Part shown: one piece after another, positions 33,305-46,400 of the stretch
How positions within the stretch are numbered: the first letter of the stretch is position 1
How the letters are laid out: every line of letters starts with the position of its first letter
Assembly: GCA_029582165.1 (NCBI GenBank)
Contig: CM055882.1
Location: 13,773,001-13,837,000 of the forward strand
Source: Portulaca oleracea
Taxonomy: Eukaryota; Streptophyta; Magnoliopsida; Caryophyllales; Portulacaceae
Length of the DNA stretch: 64,000 nucleotides
Reading direction: 5' to 3'
Translations under genes and position numbers: made by a program
The notes under the pieces: generated by a model
What the model was told of the DNA's origin: nothing
Seen by the model: the letters and a program-made list of their open reading frames with translations, nothing else
Databases searched by the model: none

Positions 33305-33619
33305 ATGTTCCTTTTCATCCTCGTTTTGATTTGTTGATAGAGATAACATATGATTCATTCCAATTGTATTTGACATTTGTACTTTGTTATGTGAACATTT
33401 TCAACTGTTCGTAGTAATTATTCATTTTAATTTTGTTTTTTATCTTCTAATTACGCAATATTGAGGAAAGCATAACCTAAACATAAACATAAGTGAAGAG
33501 TTGGTTGCAATACATAAACCCTAAACATTAAAAAAATTAAAATTTCTAATAAACAAAATTTTTAAAAAAAAGTTCAAGAAGTACTCGACATATTAATTGT
33601 CCAACAAAATGAAAAAAAA

Positions 33620-34260
33620 TGAATTCACTCTTCGGGCTCTGGTGGCGGGCGAGGTGGGGGCCCAATATGCATGTGCTTGCACCACTAGTCATACAGATCG
33701 AGGATGCACTATACGCCTCCAATGGTATGTGACCACCCAATGGTGTCTTGTACAAAGGTAATGCACGTCTTGGCCATAGTTATTAAAATCTCGATCCTGA
33801 TTTACGATCCTACGATTTTATGGTCCAAAATCGTCGATACGATTCTACTATTTACACACGATCCACGATCCTACATGGGCTAAATTCTGATCCTAACTTC
33901 CCCATAGTTTCGAGTTAGGATCTCGATTTTAACAACCTTGGTCTTGGCTACTCATAAGCCCACTGCAGCATGAAACAAACATTTAGTCAAATAGATAAGG
34001 CAAATAAATAATTAAAAAAACGGGTATTAGGATAGGAAAAAAGAACTTACATATTCCATAGATGATGGATCATCTACGCTGGTCGGGCCAGGGTTATCGT
34101 CATGGATCAAGTAAGGGTGTGACACGTTGCAGAACCAAGTGTTGTACTCAAGTACTGCATCCCATGGGTTTCGACTTTGTTTTCATGTATCTAGTGGCAT
34201 GGCGTTAGTCATAGGTAATCTACCCCACCCTAAATCAACCAACGACTGTAGGACCCCGGA
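33620..34260 (-). pseudogene. Plant mobile domain fragment
   Basis: On the minus strand, 34040-34260 reads 'SLVDLGWGRLPMTNAMPLD', a stop, then 'NPWDAVLEYNTWFCNVSHPYL' and ends at a GT donor near 34050. 33620-33760 reads 'ALYKTPLGGHIPLEAYSAS' and ends in a stop. The W...Y...W...SHPYL pattern resembles the C-terminal region of plant mobile domain proteins, often seen as a second gene in MULEs. It is convergent with the transposase, as a second MULE gene would be. Identification is tentative. Confidence 0.4.
33779..33936. mobile_element. MITE family 'CGATCCTACGA', copy 2
   Basis: Starts GTTATTAAAATCTCGATCC and ends GGATCTCGATTTTAACAAC. It is the same length (158 bp) as the copy at 20090-20247 and shares most of its sequence. 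It lies in the presumed intron of the mobile-domain fragment. Confidence 0.7.
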
Positions 34261-34517
34261 AAAGAGAGGTTACACACCTTCTTTATCGTTGCGCTACTTA
34301 TGATTTGGAGCCGACTAAAATTTACCCTTTTTACATAAATTTACCAAAAATTACCAAAAATTATCAAAATTTAAAAAATAAAAAAAAATAATTTTGATAT
34401 ATTGGCGTAAATTTGTCAAAAATTACCAGAATTTACCAAAAACTACCAAAAGTTAACTTTTACCCAACTGCTTTTTACCCATGAATTTGACAGGCAATAA
34501 AGATATTTTTATTTAAG

Positions 34518-35356
34518 TCCGGATTGGGGAAATTTGCCCCTTGTGGATGTTCTACAAAAAATTAAGAAGCTTAAACCAATGATTGAGATATAGAAAATTA
34601 TGTATCTTCTATGGACGATTTGGAAACATCGTAATGAATTGACTTTTGAAAATAAATTTTTTAATCCGTTAATTACCATTATCAGAGCGAAAAAAGCTTT
34701 TGCTGAATGGAATAGCCGAACTCTTCTGTCGGCTGATCTTTTCCTGAGGGGGAGTTTGCCTAAACGTTCCTCCTCAAATTCCGTTGTGAGGTGGAACACT
34801 CCCCCGCAAGGCTTCATCAAAATAAATTTTGATGGTTCCTTGCTTCACAAAAATTCCTCTTTCCCCTACAATTCCGCAGCAGGTGGTGTGGTCATCCGTG
34901 ATTGGGTAGGGATCCTAGTTAGTGCGCAAGCTTTCAATTTTGGCGAAGCATATTCAATTTTAGAAGTTGAAGCAAGAGCGCTGAGAGAAGGTGTGAAGAT
35001 TGCTATTGAGAAAGGATTCAACAGTTTAATTATTGAAGGACATAATTTGATGGTTATTAAAGCACTCCAATATTCTTGGGCTATCCCTTGGAATATCTCA
35101 TTCATCATTCGAGATATAAAGCAGTTGATTCAAAGTTGCGAGACAGTTATCTTCAAACATATCTACCGTGAAGGAAATGCGGCGGCAAACTGGGTTGCAA
35201 AGACCGATCATTCTATAATTAACAATAAGTGTTGGTTTCCACATGAGGATTCAGATTTTTGTAATATTTTGAGAGATGATTTTGTTGGGCGTTATCTTGT
35301 GAGAAGAAATGTCTAACTGTCCCACCCACTTACCTTTTTTAAAAAAAATAAAATAA
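34518..35356 (+). mobile_element. 5'-truncated LINE with 22-bp TSD
   Basis: A 22-bp sequence (core AGATATTTTTATTTAAG) lies at 34496-34517 and again, perfectly, at 35357-35378. Between them is the 3' end of an L1-like ORF2 followed by an A-rich tail (35340-35360). A long target duplication, 5' truncation and an A tail are the signature of target-primed reverse transcription. Confidence 0.92.
34600..35316 (+). pseudogene. LINE ORF2 RNase H-like domain
   Basis: A 238-residue open frame begins 'MYLLWTIWKHRNELTF', the usual junction before the RNase H (RVT_3) domain of plant L1 elements. It continues with 'FIKINFDGSLL', 'AAGGVVIRDWVGILV', 'EVEARALREGV' and 'YREGNAAANWVAK'. The position that is normally an Asp in the 'EGD/ESD' motif reads 'IIEGHNLM' here, so a catalytic acidic residue appears replaced. 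The RT and endonuclease parts were never inserted. A stop just upstream (near 34590) closes the frame. Confidence 0.85.
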
Positions 35357-36917
35357 AATAAAGATATTTTTATTTAAGAGGAGAGGTTTTCACTCATTTA
35401 AAAGACCCTTCTCATATTAACGTACTCGAAATTGCGCCAAATTATTTTATCCATGGATTAATACCGATCCACTCTAAATTTGGGCCAGAAGAAGACGTGT
35501 GGGCCACCAAGGTGGGCCTTAGGCCGCAAGGCCTACAACAGGACCATACCTGGGCCTTTTTGTCTTCGGCCCACCGTAAAAAATGCTAGAATTTGGCGCA
35601 GGGTGCAGGGCCTACATTGAACTCTATATCGTTTTTTCTTTGGGCTGGCTACGAATTCGGATGTTGAAGAAGTGCCATTTTTAATTAATTTAATGCAATA
35701 ATCGCATACGTTAAGTAAAGGTAAAAGAAAGAGGAGCCGCCAACTGATTTAAGGAAATCAATGATCCAAGAAAAATGAAAACTCCGGTCTGCGAACTTAG
35801 ATTCTGAGCCTAGGGCTAAGGTAACGAATTCTCGAATTCAAGAAATCGAACTTGAAATGAAAAAGAGCGGGGAGAAGTTTAAAGGAATTCGAAATGTTAT
35901 ATTTGAAGCATGCAAAAGAAGGTGATGTTTTCAAAAATGCACAAGTATGGTTTCCAAGAATAAGTTACATGACTACGAAATGATGCATAAAAAAGATAAT
36001 CAAACCTTGCTTGTTTGCAAGTACCAATGGAAAGAAGGTCGGTCCTTGTGATGATGAACTTGAATATTCCGCGTGCTTGGAATTTTAAGGAGGTGGAATG
36101 AGAAGTGTTTGAGAGGGAATGGATGATATTGGGATTATGGTGGTGATAATGAGAAAGATTAGAGTTTTGTGGAGAGTATGTATAATTAGAATGATCGGAC
36201 GAAGTAATGGTTCTTAAAGATGATAATAGTTGATGGAATGAGTGGTGGAATGGGGGTGATGAAAGGTGAAGTTTGTGGAGAGTATGGATGGTAGAATGAT
36301 GATAGTGATGATGATAGTGGAAGATAGAGGTTTGATAAGAGAATTTGAGGTTGTTATGGATGATGAGAGTAGATGATCATGAATGGTGGAAATGGGGGGT
36401 ATTTATAGGTGAAGGGAGAGGGATGATGATGGAAAGAGGGGGAGGCATGATCCAAGGATCATGCCCCTCATGGCAGAATCGTAGACTTTGCGGCCTATGA
36501 TGTGGTAAAAGTCAATCCGTTGTGATCAAGGGATGGCGAAGGGAAATGTTGGCGCGAAAATCAAATCGATATCGCGTAGGCCCAGCGGTCTATGGTGTGC
36601 AAGGACGCGGATCGATGGAGGGATGGATTTTTATTATCGTAGGTCATGCGGCCTACGCTGGCTGTTTGGGCGGCATAGACCCAAGGGCCTACGTCATTTC
36701 CTAGTAGGCTGGGTCACGGCTTTCTTTTGGCGGGCTTGATTCTTATGGTGGCCAAGACCCATGGGCCTTGGTGCACTTTTTTGGGTCCGATTCCTTTAAG
36801 CAGAATTTATCGATGCAAAACCCGGTGTCTACAAAGAGCCCCCACTTTGATCGTGTCCGAATAGGACGAAGGTCAAAGTAGCCTGAGGTGCGGATTGCTT
36901 GTAACCAAGAGATAGAT

Positions 36918-37250
36918 TCTGTCGGTGCTCTTTTAACAGCGACCGGAAGGTGGACGGTGTCGGTGTTCTTTTAACAGCGACCGGAAGATGGATGACGTCA
37001 GTGCTCTTTTAATGGCGACCGGAAGGTGAACGGTGTTGGTGCTCTTTTAATGGCGACCGGAAGGTGGACAATGTCGGTGTTCTTTTAATGGCGACCGGAA
37101 GTTGGATGCTGTCGGTGCTCTTTTAATGGCGACCGGAAGATGGATGCCAGCGCTCTTTTAATGGCAGTTGGAAGGTGGATGTTGTCGATGCTCTTTTAAT
37201 GGCGACCGGAAGATGGATGTCAACGCTCTTTTCATGGCAGCTGGAAGATG
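36918..37250. repeat. Minisatellite, about nine 35-40-bp units
   Basis: The consensus is about GTCGGTGCTCTTTTAATGGC followed by GACCGGAAGRTGGA. Early units have AACAGC in place of AATGGC and the last three are shorter and more diverged, so it decays from left to right. Confidence 0.85.
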
Positions 37251-37429
37251 ATGTCCCAGTTTTCCCAGTGTCACTGATGGTTCCCTATACAGAAACCAAA
37301 GTAGAATGTTAAATCATTTTGAACAATGACTGGAGATATAGAGAATTACCTGTTTGGGAGATTGATCGCAGCAGATCTCCCCTTCTCCTTTGTTTTTGTC
37401 GATGTCCCAGTCTTTCTCGGTGTCGATGA

Positions 37430-37680
37430 TGGCTAACGGATTTTCTCGAGGTGGATCAGATTTTCCCGATGTTGACGGTGCCCAACGGATTTTCCTGAGG
37501 CAGATCGGATTTTCCCGAAGCAGATGATGCCCAACGGATTTTCCTGAGGCGGATTGGATCTCCAATGTCGATGGTGCCCAACGGATTTTTCCGAGGCAGA
37601 TCGGATTTTCCCAAAGCGGATGATGTCTAACGGATTTTCCCAAGGCGGATGACGCCCAATGGATTTTCTCAAGGCGGATA
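37430..37680. repeat. Second minisatellite, GCCCAACGGATTTTCC units
   Basis: Six or seven copies of a GATGATGCCCAACGGATTTT / CCTGAGGCGGATCGG type unit, with spacing of about 35-65 bp because half-units are present. It is different from the array at 36918. Confidence 0.75.
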
Positions 37681-38989
37681 GTTGTGTCAGTGGCATCAAT
37701 GGAAACTTTTGTTCAAGAAGATCGTCATGAGGATGAGCTTTGGACGATAGTCCGTTTGAACTAGATAGAACTCATTCAGAGTGTGATTAGAGCTACCTCT
37801 AATCTTTTTCTATGCGAGATGAATTTCTTTGATTCTTCATCCTTTCTCAATCGGAATGTGTCAGCTTGGTCTTCTATACTCTAGACTCTTATGGATGATG
37901 CACTTATGCATGATTGTTGACTTTATGCATGACCTCTTGATGCAATGCAATGACATTTTACAGTGCATGTGACTCAACAGCCCCAGTACCAAGACTAGAA
38001 CGATGATTCCCTAATTTAGTGTCATAGCAACTCGATGCAATTTCAGGACAGGGCAAGATAGGTGAGGTTGAGGCTTGATGATGAAAGCATTGTCTTGGAT
38101 GACCTGTCCTGTCCTCTTACTTTCTCGGATCATTGTGGAGATAGTGTGGACATTTTTTTCTCGTCATTCAAACTTTTGAACATCCAGGGGATGGGATTTG
38201 GAGGTTTGTGCTAAGATTTAACTTTAAAAGGCTCTTTAAGGATTAATCGCACATTTCATGACTAATAGTAGTAAAATTACTTTCCTTTTACTTTGTGCAT
38301 TTCATGAGTAATCAAACTAAACCTCTAAGAATGAACGTCCACTTGTTGCAACTCTTCTAAATTTAATTCAATTTGTTCACAAGATGTTAGGCTTGGAAGA
38401 AAGCAATTTAGGCAACCATTATTTAGAAATACATAAAATCACCTTAAAGTTGCATAGGTTCATTATGAAACCATGTTAGACATAGTGTAGGCAATCTCGA
38501 TGTGTTTTATTTTGAAAAGAAGTCACCACACGACTTTTTTAAGGGGAAAGTCAAGACAAAACCGAAAATAAAATAAAGAAAGACTCTGCCTACGAAACCG
38601 AGAATGGATCTAGGGGTAAGACTACAAACTTGAAAGGTAGGAACCTTTTGAGTTTGCCTCTCACAAAAGGAAAGACTCTACTAAAAGTTATAAGTGTGCT
38701 TTGAATAAAATTTGGAAGGGAGATAAATAAGAACGTTATAACTTATAAGATTACTTCATTCATCATGCAAAATGAATTAAAGAAAGTATAACATATACAA
38801 TACTTTATTCTACTTTGACATTTGACATAAGAGAGTCTCTTAAAATATATAACTGGTATATTCCACTTTTAATTAGAGAAATGGTTCAATAATATAGTTA
38901 TACCACGGAGTAGGAGGAAGCCTAGGGACGAACTTGTGTGTTGTTTTTGTCATGGAGTATACACCGTTAAGATTGCATATTTACTAGGG

Positions 38990-39185
38990 TCATTAATTAA
39001 TTAACCTGCTAGAATTTGAGAGGCTTTGGCATGCTATTTGGGAAGCAAATGTTGTGCCCAAGATTAAGCATTTTTGGTGGAAGTTTGTAGCTAGTATTTT
39101 GCCAACAAAATCCCGACATTTAATTTACCAAAACATATGCCAAAGATGCAGTAAACACAAGGAGACCCCGCTGCATGCTATGTGA
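38990..39185 (+). pseudogene. LINE zf-RVT fragment
   Basis: Translation reads 'PKIKHFWWKFVASILPTKSRHL' in part (keep: 'KIKHFWWKFVASILPTKS') and then 'ICQRCSKHKETPLHAM'. This is the zinc-binding region between RT and RNase H of plant L1 ORF2. It is a short relic. Confidence 0.65.
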
Positions 39186-40461
39186 AGCCTGACAAGAAGT
39201 AGATGCTCAAGTGTTGAAGCTAAAGAATGAAGCTGAAGCCTTAGAGATGTTGTATTACAAGTATTGCTTTAGATTGGCTGGTGCGGCAAAGTCACAATGA
39301 ATTTGTCTTCTAAGTTTAAACAAAAGGAAACACCAACAACCGAGGAGATGAGTAGATGATGTTCAACAGGACCAACTGATGCACAACAACGGTCTTTGAA
39401 TTTTGATTGTCATTATCAAATTTAATATGGATGTATCCATTCAAGGAGGCTCGATTCGCTTGGAAGAAACAAGAGTGGTCATGTTATTGTGGCAACAGTG
39501 CAGGACAGAAGACAGAATTGGGAGGTTAAAGTTGCAAAGCCAATACTTTATACCATTCAATTAGCAATTAGGTTTCAGTTTGAAACATCATGCTGGAGTC
39601 TCATAACCTTACTGCCACCACACTTGCCAAAGGCACCCACACATTGGTCACATAAGATATTACTGCTGTAATTTCTCACTTTGTATGTAGACAGGGAATA
39701 TGACAGGTCACAATATGCCCGAATAAGAAATACTTTTTCCACATTTACTTGTTACCCATAACGTTACATCTTTGTTGAGTTGGATTCGATAATTCAAAAA
39801 CTTTGATGTTTACATCCTTGCTGACACAAATTTGATACATTTCAAATTTTCAACAAATTTAACAACATATGCCGGCCTCATCAAGCTCCACATTCTCAGC
39901 CTACATCCTCTTAGAGATCTCAACTTTTCAATCTTTCATCGGACATTTGAGCTTGACATTCCATACATGATCTTGACATTTCATCAAACACTCCATACAT
40001 GATCTTGACATTTCATCAAACACTTGGTGTTGCATCGACCAACCATCCAACATAACAGTACATCATAGCAATGCCCTAGAGAGCAATTCGCAGTACGTGT
40101 TACATGCAAAGAGCTTGTTATGGTGAAACCCTGTGGTAAGAAGAAACCCATGATGTTGGTGTATGTGTTTGCTGAGGAACAGAGTCTTAGCAAGAAAATT
40201 ACATAGTACAATATGTCGGCTGCTCAGACACTGTTCTCATTAAAATTTAACTTAACAGTGTCGAATTTCCGTTACATCCTGTTCCTCAGAGTCCCAGAAT
40301 TTGTGGGAGCATTAAAATAAAGATTACTCAATTAGCCTATATAACTACACCTACCAAAATTTCAGCCTTGGTGCTAGAAGAAACCAAGAAAACCCAACTC
40401 AAAAAACTGGCCCTGAAAAGACATTGGCATTTGGCAGTATGCAAAATTCCAAATGTTTGAG
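39186..40461. other. 3' flank of the helicase gene
   Basis: At 39184-39297 a coding-like stretch 'VLKLKNEAEALEMLYYKYC' ends in a stop; I cannot name the family. A 33-bp unit (TCCATACATGATCTTGACAT...) is tandemly doubled at about 39959-40022. The helicase 3' UTR on the minus strand should lie near 40200-40461. Nothing else is seen. Confidence 0.4.
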
Positions 40462-43400
40462 CTAAGGATGCATGGAGCTGAGCAACTTGAGAGCCAAGGC
40501 TTCTTGTTCGGCAAGAGACACGTTTTTGGTGTCAATCTTAACTTCCTTCTCGTCTTCCCTTTCAACATCGCTGTCGCTGTCAAAGTACACCTTGGATTTC
40601 TTGTTGGCTCTGCTTGGAGTTTCTTCACCTGATTCTGAGACATCATCATCTTCTTCCTCAGATCTTCCCCTCTTCAACTTCAGTTTCTGTTTCATTCTTT
40701 TCTCCTTCAGGAGTTGACGGGCATGGATTTTGTCCACTTTATCCTCCTGCTTCAACATCTCCCTCACTTTCTGATATCGCTCTTGCACTGCCAGATAAAG
40801 AAAATAACGATTAACATTCATTTCCCTTTCAATTTTCTAACTTGCAATGAAGTTTATTCAAGTCATATGACCATTCTGCCAATGCAACAAATCCAATCTT
40901 AAATAGCATATACACACATACATCCAAAAGTTACTGATAAAATTTATGTTCAATGAACACTACATCTTCCAAACCTTGAATCTACAACAAAATCTCTGTT
41001 CAACGGCCCTGTTCAATTATCTGCTACTTGGAAGCAATTGTAAATATGCAAAGCATCAAATGTCTTCAGAGGTAGGTGCTGAACGCAGTAAAAATCTCTA
41101 AAGATTTTGGCATTTTAAGGTTGAATACAACCTGCTACCTCATGCAAGGGTGGGGCGTTAAGCATCAGATCCAGATGAGGAGTTTTATGACACTTTCCAT
41201 CCTATCCATTTAGAGTGTTCAGGAGGATGTGACTGAGTTGTGTCTAAATTTATTATTGAGTCCCCTCCCCCCCCCCCCCCCCAACACACACACACCAACT
41301 TAATTAAAAAATACTCATGTAAAAGTCCTGTGAGTCACCAAATCAGAAGAGTAGGATCATGAAGCAGTATCAGTAATTTAACCCAGATAAAAGATATCAA
41401 TCAGCAAAGGGGCTTTTATTGCAAGCAAGACAGTTCAATCATATCTTGTCGGTGTTTCTAAAGGTCTCTTTTTACTTCAGTGAGTGTTAGCTAATTTTGC
41501 AAATATAAGAACAAACAAAATATAGTATAACCAAAAGTTAGTAGATACCCAATCAAAGAATTCCTACATCTAAATAAAAGTTAGTAGGATACATCCAGTG
41601 CTACAGCAAAACCACAAAGGTCTACAAGGGCCAAGACTTAAATATGATAACATACTCTAATATATTCAAATCTCTAGAAATTTTAAACAATAAAAATAAG
41701 TCCATATTTTAAGGGATATTAGTTCATGCAACAGTTCACTGTTCTGCACCCAAACATATTTTATGTGAATTAAACAATAAGATGGCGAGATAAAGGCCTG
41801 CACATTAAATTATCCTTCATGCATCAAACTAGTAACTAGTGAACAATGTATTTCCTACTGACAGCAGGCAGCAGCAGTCTAAGTTGGAAGGATTCTTATT
41901 CAATTGAATTAGTCATGTTTAAAGTATTGTATTCTATATTATTTTGCTTTATTTTGACGTCCCTCAACCTCAAATGGAGTCTGTTTATTTAATTAACTTA
42001 AATGCTGAAATTCACAGCACGTTAAATTTGGAGGGTTGCAATTCTCTAGAACATCAACCATTACTTAAGAACCTATTCAGGCATATCAGAAGTATTTTTA
42101 GCATTCTAGCACCTATAGACACAAAAAAGCAGTGGAGAGAGAGAGAGTTTCATTTTAAAGAAACTCTGATGTTATCTTCCGGTGATGAGTGAAAAGCAGA
42201 GAATGTAGCACCAGAGTTCCCACAAGAACAAAAACAATACCTAGTATGCAGTTGTAAATAGGGAATTAAAGTTAAAATTACACTGTATTCCCAAAAAACA
42301 GCATACCTTTATCCAAATTAACTGTAGATGTGTCGTCGTTACTTCTATCTGCTATAGTTGCAAGGGGCGGAAGAACATTGCCCTCTTCATCAAAAACTAC
42401 CCTTGTCCCTAGAGGTCTGTGGGGATTGATTTTCAGCTTCTTTTTCTTCAAAACCCTGGTGGCAGGCCTAAACAATCGAATGATTGAAAATAAGTTCAAA
42501 ATTGATTTTCATCAGTGATCCTATATAAAAACTTATCTATGAGATAGAGGAACTTACACAACATCTTTGATTTCAGTTATTGCTGGCTTTGCTTCAGGCA
42601 AACTCCCCCCTAAAAGATCATTATCTGATTCATCTTCATCAGATTTATTAAGGCTTGTTGTTGGAGAGTCTAACAAAGTTTCAGCAGCAGATTCATCTAA
42701 TTCGACAGTGGGTTCTACTTTTGAAGAACCTTGGCCCACACTTTTTCGATTCACGAAACGAATTTTTGGAGTAATTGGCAACCCCATGGAAGCAGAGAAT
42801 TCATCAATCGGAAGCTTCATCACATCGAATATTTCTTTGTCTTTTTCTTTACTAATAGCCTTTAAGTATGTGATGAATGCCCTTCGAGCCAAAGGCTGCA
42901 TATCAGGATACTTAACCAACAGTGACGATAACAAAGGAGATACTGATTGCAATCTCTCTTTCTTCACCTGAAAGATCGACAATAACAAGATCAATAATTA
43001 GCTACCCCCTAACATGACTCCCTATTTTTTTTGTTGTTTTGTCGTTATTGGAGGCTGTTATTTTTAATTATGGAGAAACAACAGGAAGCATCTTGAAGAT
43101 TACCTCCTTTGCACGAATGGGAATTTTTGCCTCCTTCAGCCTTTCAAGCATTTTAATCTCTGAGGGATCCAGAAATAACACAGCTCGTCCACCAGTATTG
43201 TATCGGGCTGTTCGACCGACTCTGTGTATGTAAGTTTCAACATCTTGGGGACAATCCACCTAACAAATAAATTCAGTGAGTGTAGATCAAATCTCAAATA
43301 CAACCAATTCCAAAATGCAATAAACACTCACTTGAACAACCCAATCCACTGCTTTATCAAAATCAAGACCTCTTGAGCTCACATCAGTTGAGAACAGTAC

Positions 43401-46400
43401 AGCACGCTTCTCACAAAACTGTGAATATGTCCCCAACCTCCTTTCCTGATTCATCTTTCCATGCAAACACTTCAAAGGGATACCAGGACGCAATTTTTTG
43501 AAAGTTTCAAAAACAAACTTCACCTATAGATCCAAAGTCAAACCACAATCAGTCCGCTGAAATGAACCATAGAAACAATCAAAGGGAAACAGGCTCATGC
43601 CATAAAACGATAGAGTTCCACACTTCAAAAGACCAAAAAAAACTGAAAACAATGCATTATCAAAAAAAACTGAAAACAATGCATTATCAATGCATGACAT
43701 CAGCAAAGCGAATAACATGGATACATGACCTGACCACTAGTTATAACAATGGCAATAAATGAAAAACAAGAACCTACCTGCTTACGGCTTGTAAGGAACA
43801 CTATAATCCTGGAATTCAAGTGGGCTTTTATGAAACTCCACAAAAGGTCCAACTTCTGGTGTAGAGGAACAATAGTGGCAGTTTGCTGCAAGCGGTTAGG
43901 AGTGGCAGTAGTAGCCTCCTCATGAACACTAATATATTCAGGGTCTTTCAAACTCAACCTTGCAAGCTGCTGAACTGATTTTGTTTGTGTCGCTGAAAAC
44001 AGCAAAGTCTGCCTTTTCTTAGGCAGCTGCGATAATATTGCATTCATTACTTTCTTGAAACCCGCATCAAGAATCCTGTCAGCCTCATCAAGAACTAATA
44101 TCTGCCGCAGGAAAGACACACAAGTAACCACAAAGCCATGCGAAATACCAACAAAAGACAAAGCTAAGAAGTGATAGCATATTTCCTGCCATAACTGCTT
44201 GTAGGCTCTAAAGGACACGGAATTCTATTCAGGATTGTACATAATGACAAGCTTCAAGATGAAAATCTCAGCGCATTGACATGGTTAAGAAACTAAAATA
44301 ATGTACAAGTTGACCATACTCCACTTAATTTTCAACTTTGACCGAACAAAATATCATTGGATGAAACCAGAAGATCAATAGAAAATTGTAAAACTAGCAA
44401 ATAAGGAAGAAGAGAAAGGATCAGTGAACCTTAAGCTGAGAGCACTCAAAATTTGGAGTTTCATCCATATGCTGCAGCAGCCTTCCAGGAGTGCAGACAA
44501 GGATATTCATTTCATTCACACGTTCCTTCTCCACCTCTACACCTTTGCGACCACCAATCAGAAGACCAGCACTGAAGCCATGGTGCTTTCCTACCGCCCG
44601 CAGAACTTCAAAAAGTTGACTGGCGAGCTCTCGAGTGGGAGATATGATGATGCAGCCCACTCCATCCTCTGGACCCCATCTTTCTTTATATAACTTCTCT
44701 AAAATCTGAGAACACAACCAAGATTGCTAAAGCAAATTCAAGAAAGGACAGGCAAAATTTAATGATAATCATCACCATACATGGTTGCCTGATCAAGTAA
44801 AGAAAGTAAATGGTAAGTATAAAACAACTATGTTTTCAAATTACATGGCCATGCAAAGGAAGTATAGGGTGCAATTATAAAAATAATTGAAGACTAACAG
44901 GCCCGGGCAAGAGTTGAGCCAGGCAATATGATATGCTATTGATAATGAAGCAAGACAAGTCAGCTACTCATATGAGAATCTAGGGTTTGGCCAAGGAATT
45001 TCAGAATACTTCAGTAAGAGATGCTTCCTTTTTGCCAACATAAATATTTGCTAATGCTACCTCCACTCACTCATTCATGTAACCAGTATTAAACATGTTA
45101 AGGCTTTACTCTCACCCACGGTCCTCCACAACCAGAATCCAGTCAATAACACACGCTTGTTAGGCCTACTCTTAACCTCTAGCCATGGGAGACCACAATC
45201 CTAAAATGCAATACAACAAAAAGGAGCAATAGTAGCTAGTTGAGAAATTGCTTTCCATTAAGTGTGTCATATTGCTTCTTATAGCACAATAGGGCATGCA
45301 AAACACTTTCATACTTAAGAGAGAGACAGTGAGATTTTGATGCTTATCAGAAAGCAGATTCGCGTTTACAAAATAATAGAGGTGAGAATCACCTCATATA
45401 TTCATCAGATGACGAACTTGAAACTTCACACTCATGCACAAGTTGTACCCTATGTTTGGTAGGATTCCTCAGAATTGACTTGAAGCGGTTTTTCAACCAC
45501 ACAATACACTAACAAAGCTGTTTTATCAACAACAAAACACATGTTTACTGTAAATTCATCCACAATTTTTCTTATGAGAATTTCGACAGCCTTCAAGCTT
45601 TTAGCAAGTTGCTTCCTGAAACTCCTTACATCTGATTTATGGATTCATGTTTCAGCTTTGTCAACATTGTCACCGAACAATTCAGAAATCCTTAATCTCA
45701 AACTTATCCATAATATTTCTACTGCAACATGCCAGTCTAATGTACACAACGGATCAAACCCAAACGTCAACCCTGAGGAAGGGGGATTATAAGTTATAAC
45801 CCACATGATAAAAGGCGGCTTGATGAAGCTATTTTTAGAGAAATGTGAAATACAAATTTTTCAAGCAATTCCCCATGCTACCGTTCGGCTATTATGGAAG
45901 CAAAGAAATAGAAAAAATGTTTACAGGGTTGAAGGGTGTATTGAGAGGTTGAAGGATGACAGACTCAAGCTGTTATTCTTTTGGAAGGAATAGATAAAGG
46001 AGGATAACTTGAGCTCTTCTTTTTTTGTGATGCCATTGGTTTTGTAGATAGCCTTTCCTTGGGGTGCATTGGTGTGATTAATCTTTTTGAAGTGTATCAC
46101 TTCACTTTGGTTTTGATCAACAGCCTATCCTTTGGGTAGGATTACAAGGTATTTTGGATGATTGATGAGCATCTATCTCTTGTAATTTCTCTAATTAAAG
46201 AATTATCTTGTCCTATAAAAAATTACGTCAACTTTCAGCCCAGTAGCAACAAAAGCAGCAGTAATTAGCAAGCATGTCTACAGTTTTATATTTCTCAGTT
46301 GCATATTGCAAGGCCTTATCCTTTCAACTGTCTTTCACCAAAGTGAATCTGGTACTCAGATTTCCAGTGTTCCATGACAGTACACCACAAACAATACATC

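Larger units (their letters stand above)
35379..38985. other. Probable LTR-retrotransposon-derived region
   Basis: No coding domain is readable over 3.6 kb. Two separated stretches resemble each other: GGAGCCGCCAACTGATTTAAGG with 'TAGGGCTAAGGTAACGAA' (35730-35830), and GAAGTCACCACACGACTTTTT with 'CTAGGGGTAAGACTACAAA' (38518-38630). 'GGTGTCTACAAAGAGCCCCC' at 36822-36841 looks like an LTR/leader boundary. Such phrases occur in long LTRs of plant Ty3/Gypsy elements, but I could not pair termini. Two minisatellites lie within. Confidence 0.35.

Noticed and set aside
37314..37699. Minus-strand frames with repeated 'GKIRSASGKSVGHH' peptides
   Set aside because: They are translations of the minisatellite, with no conserved start or family.
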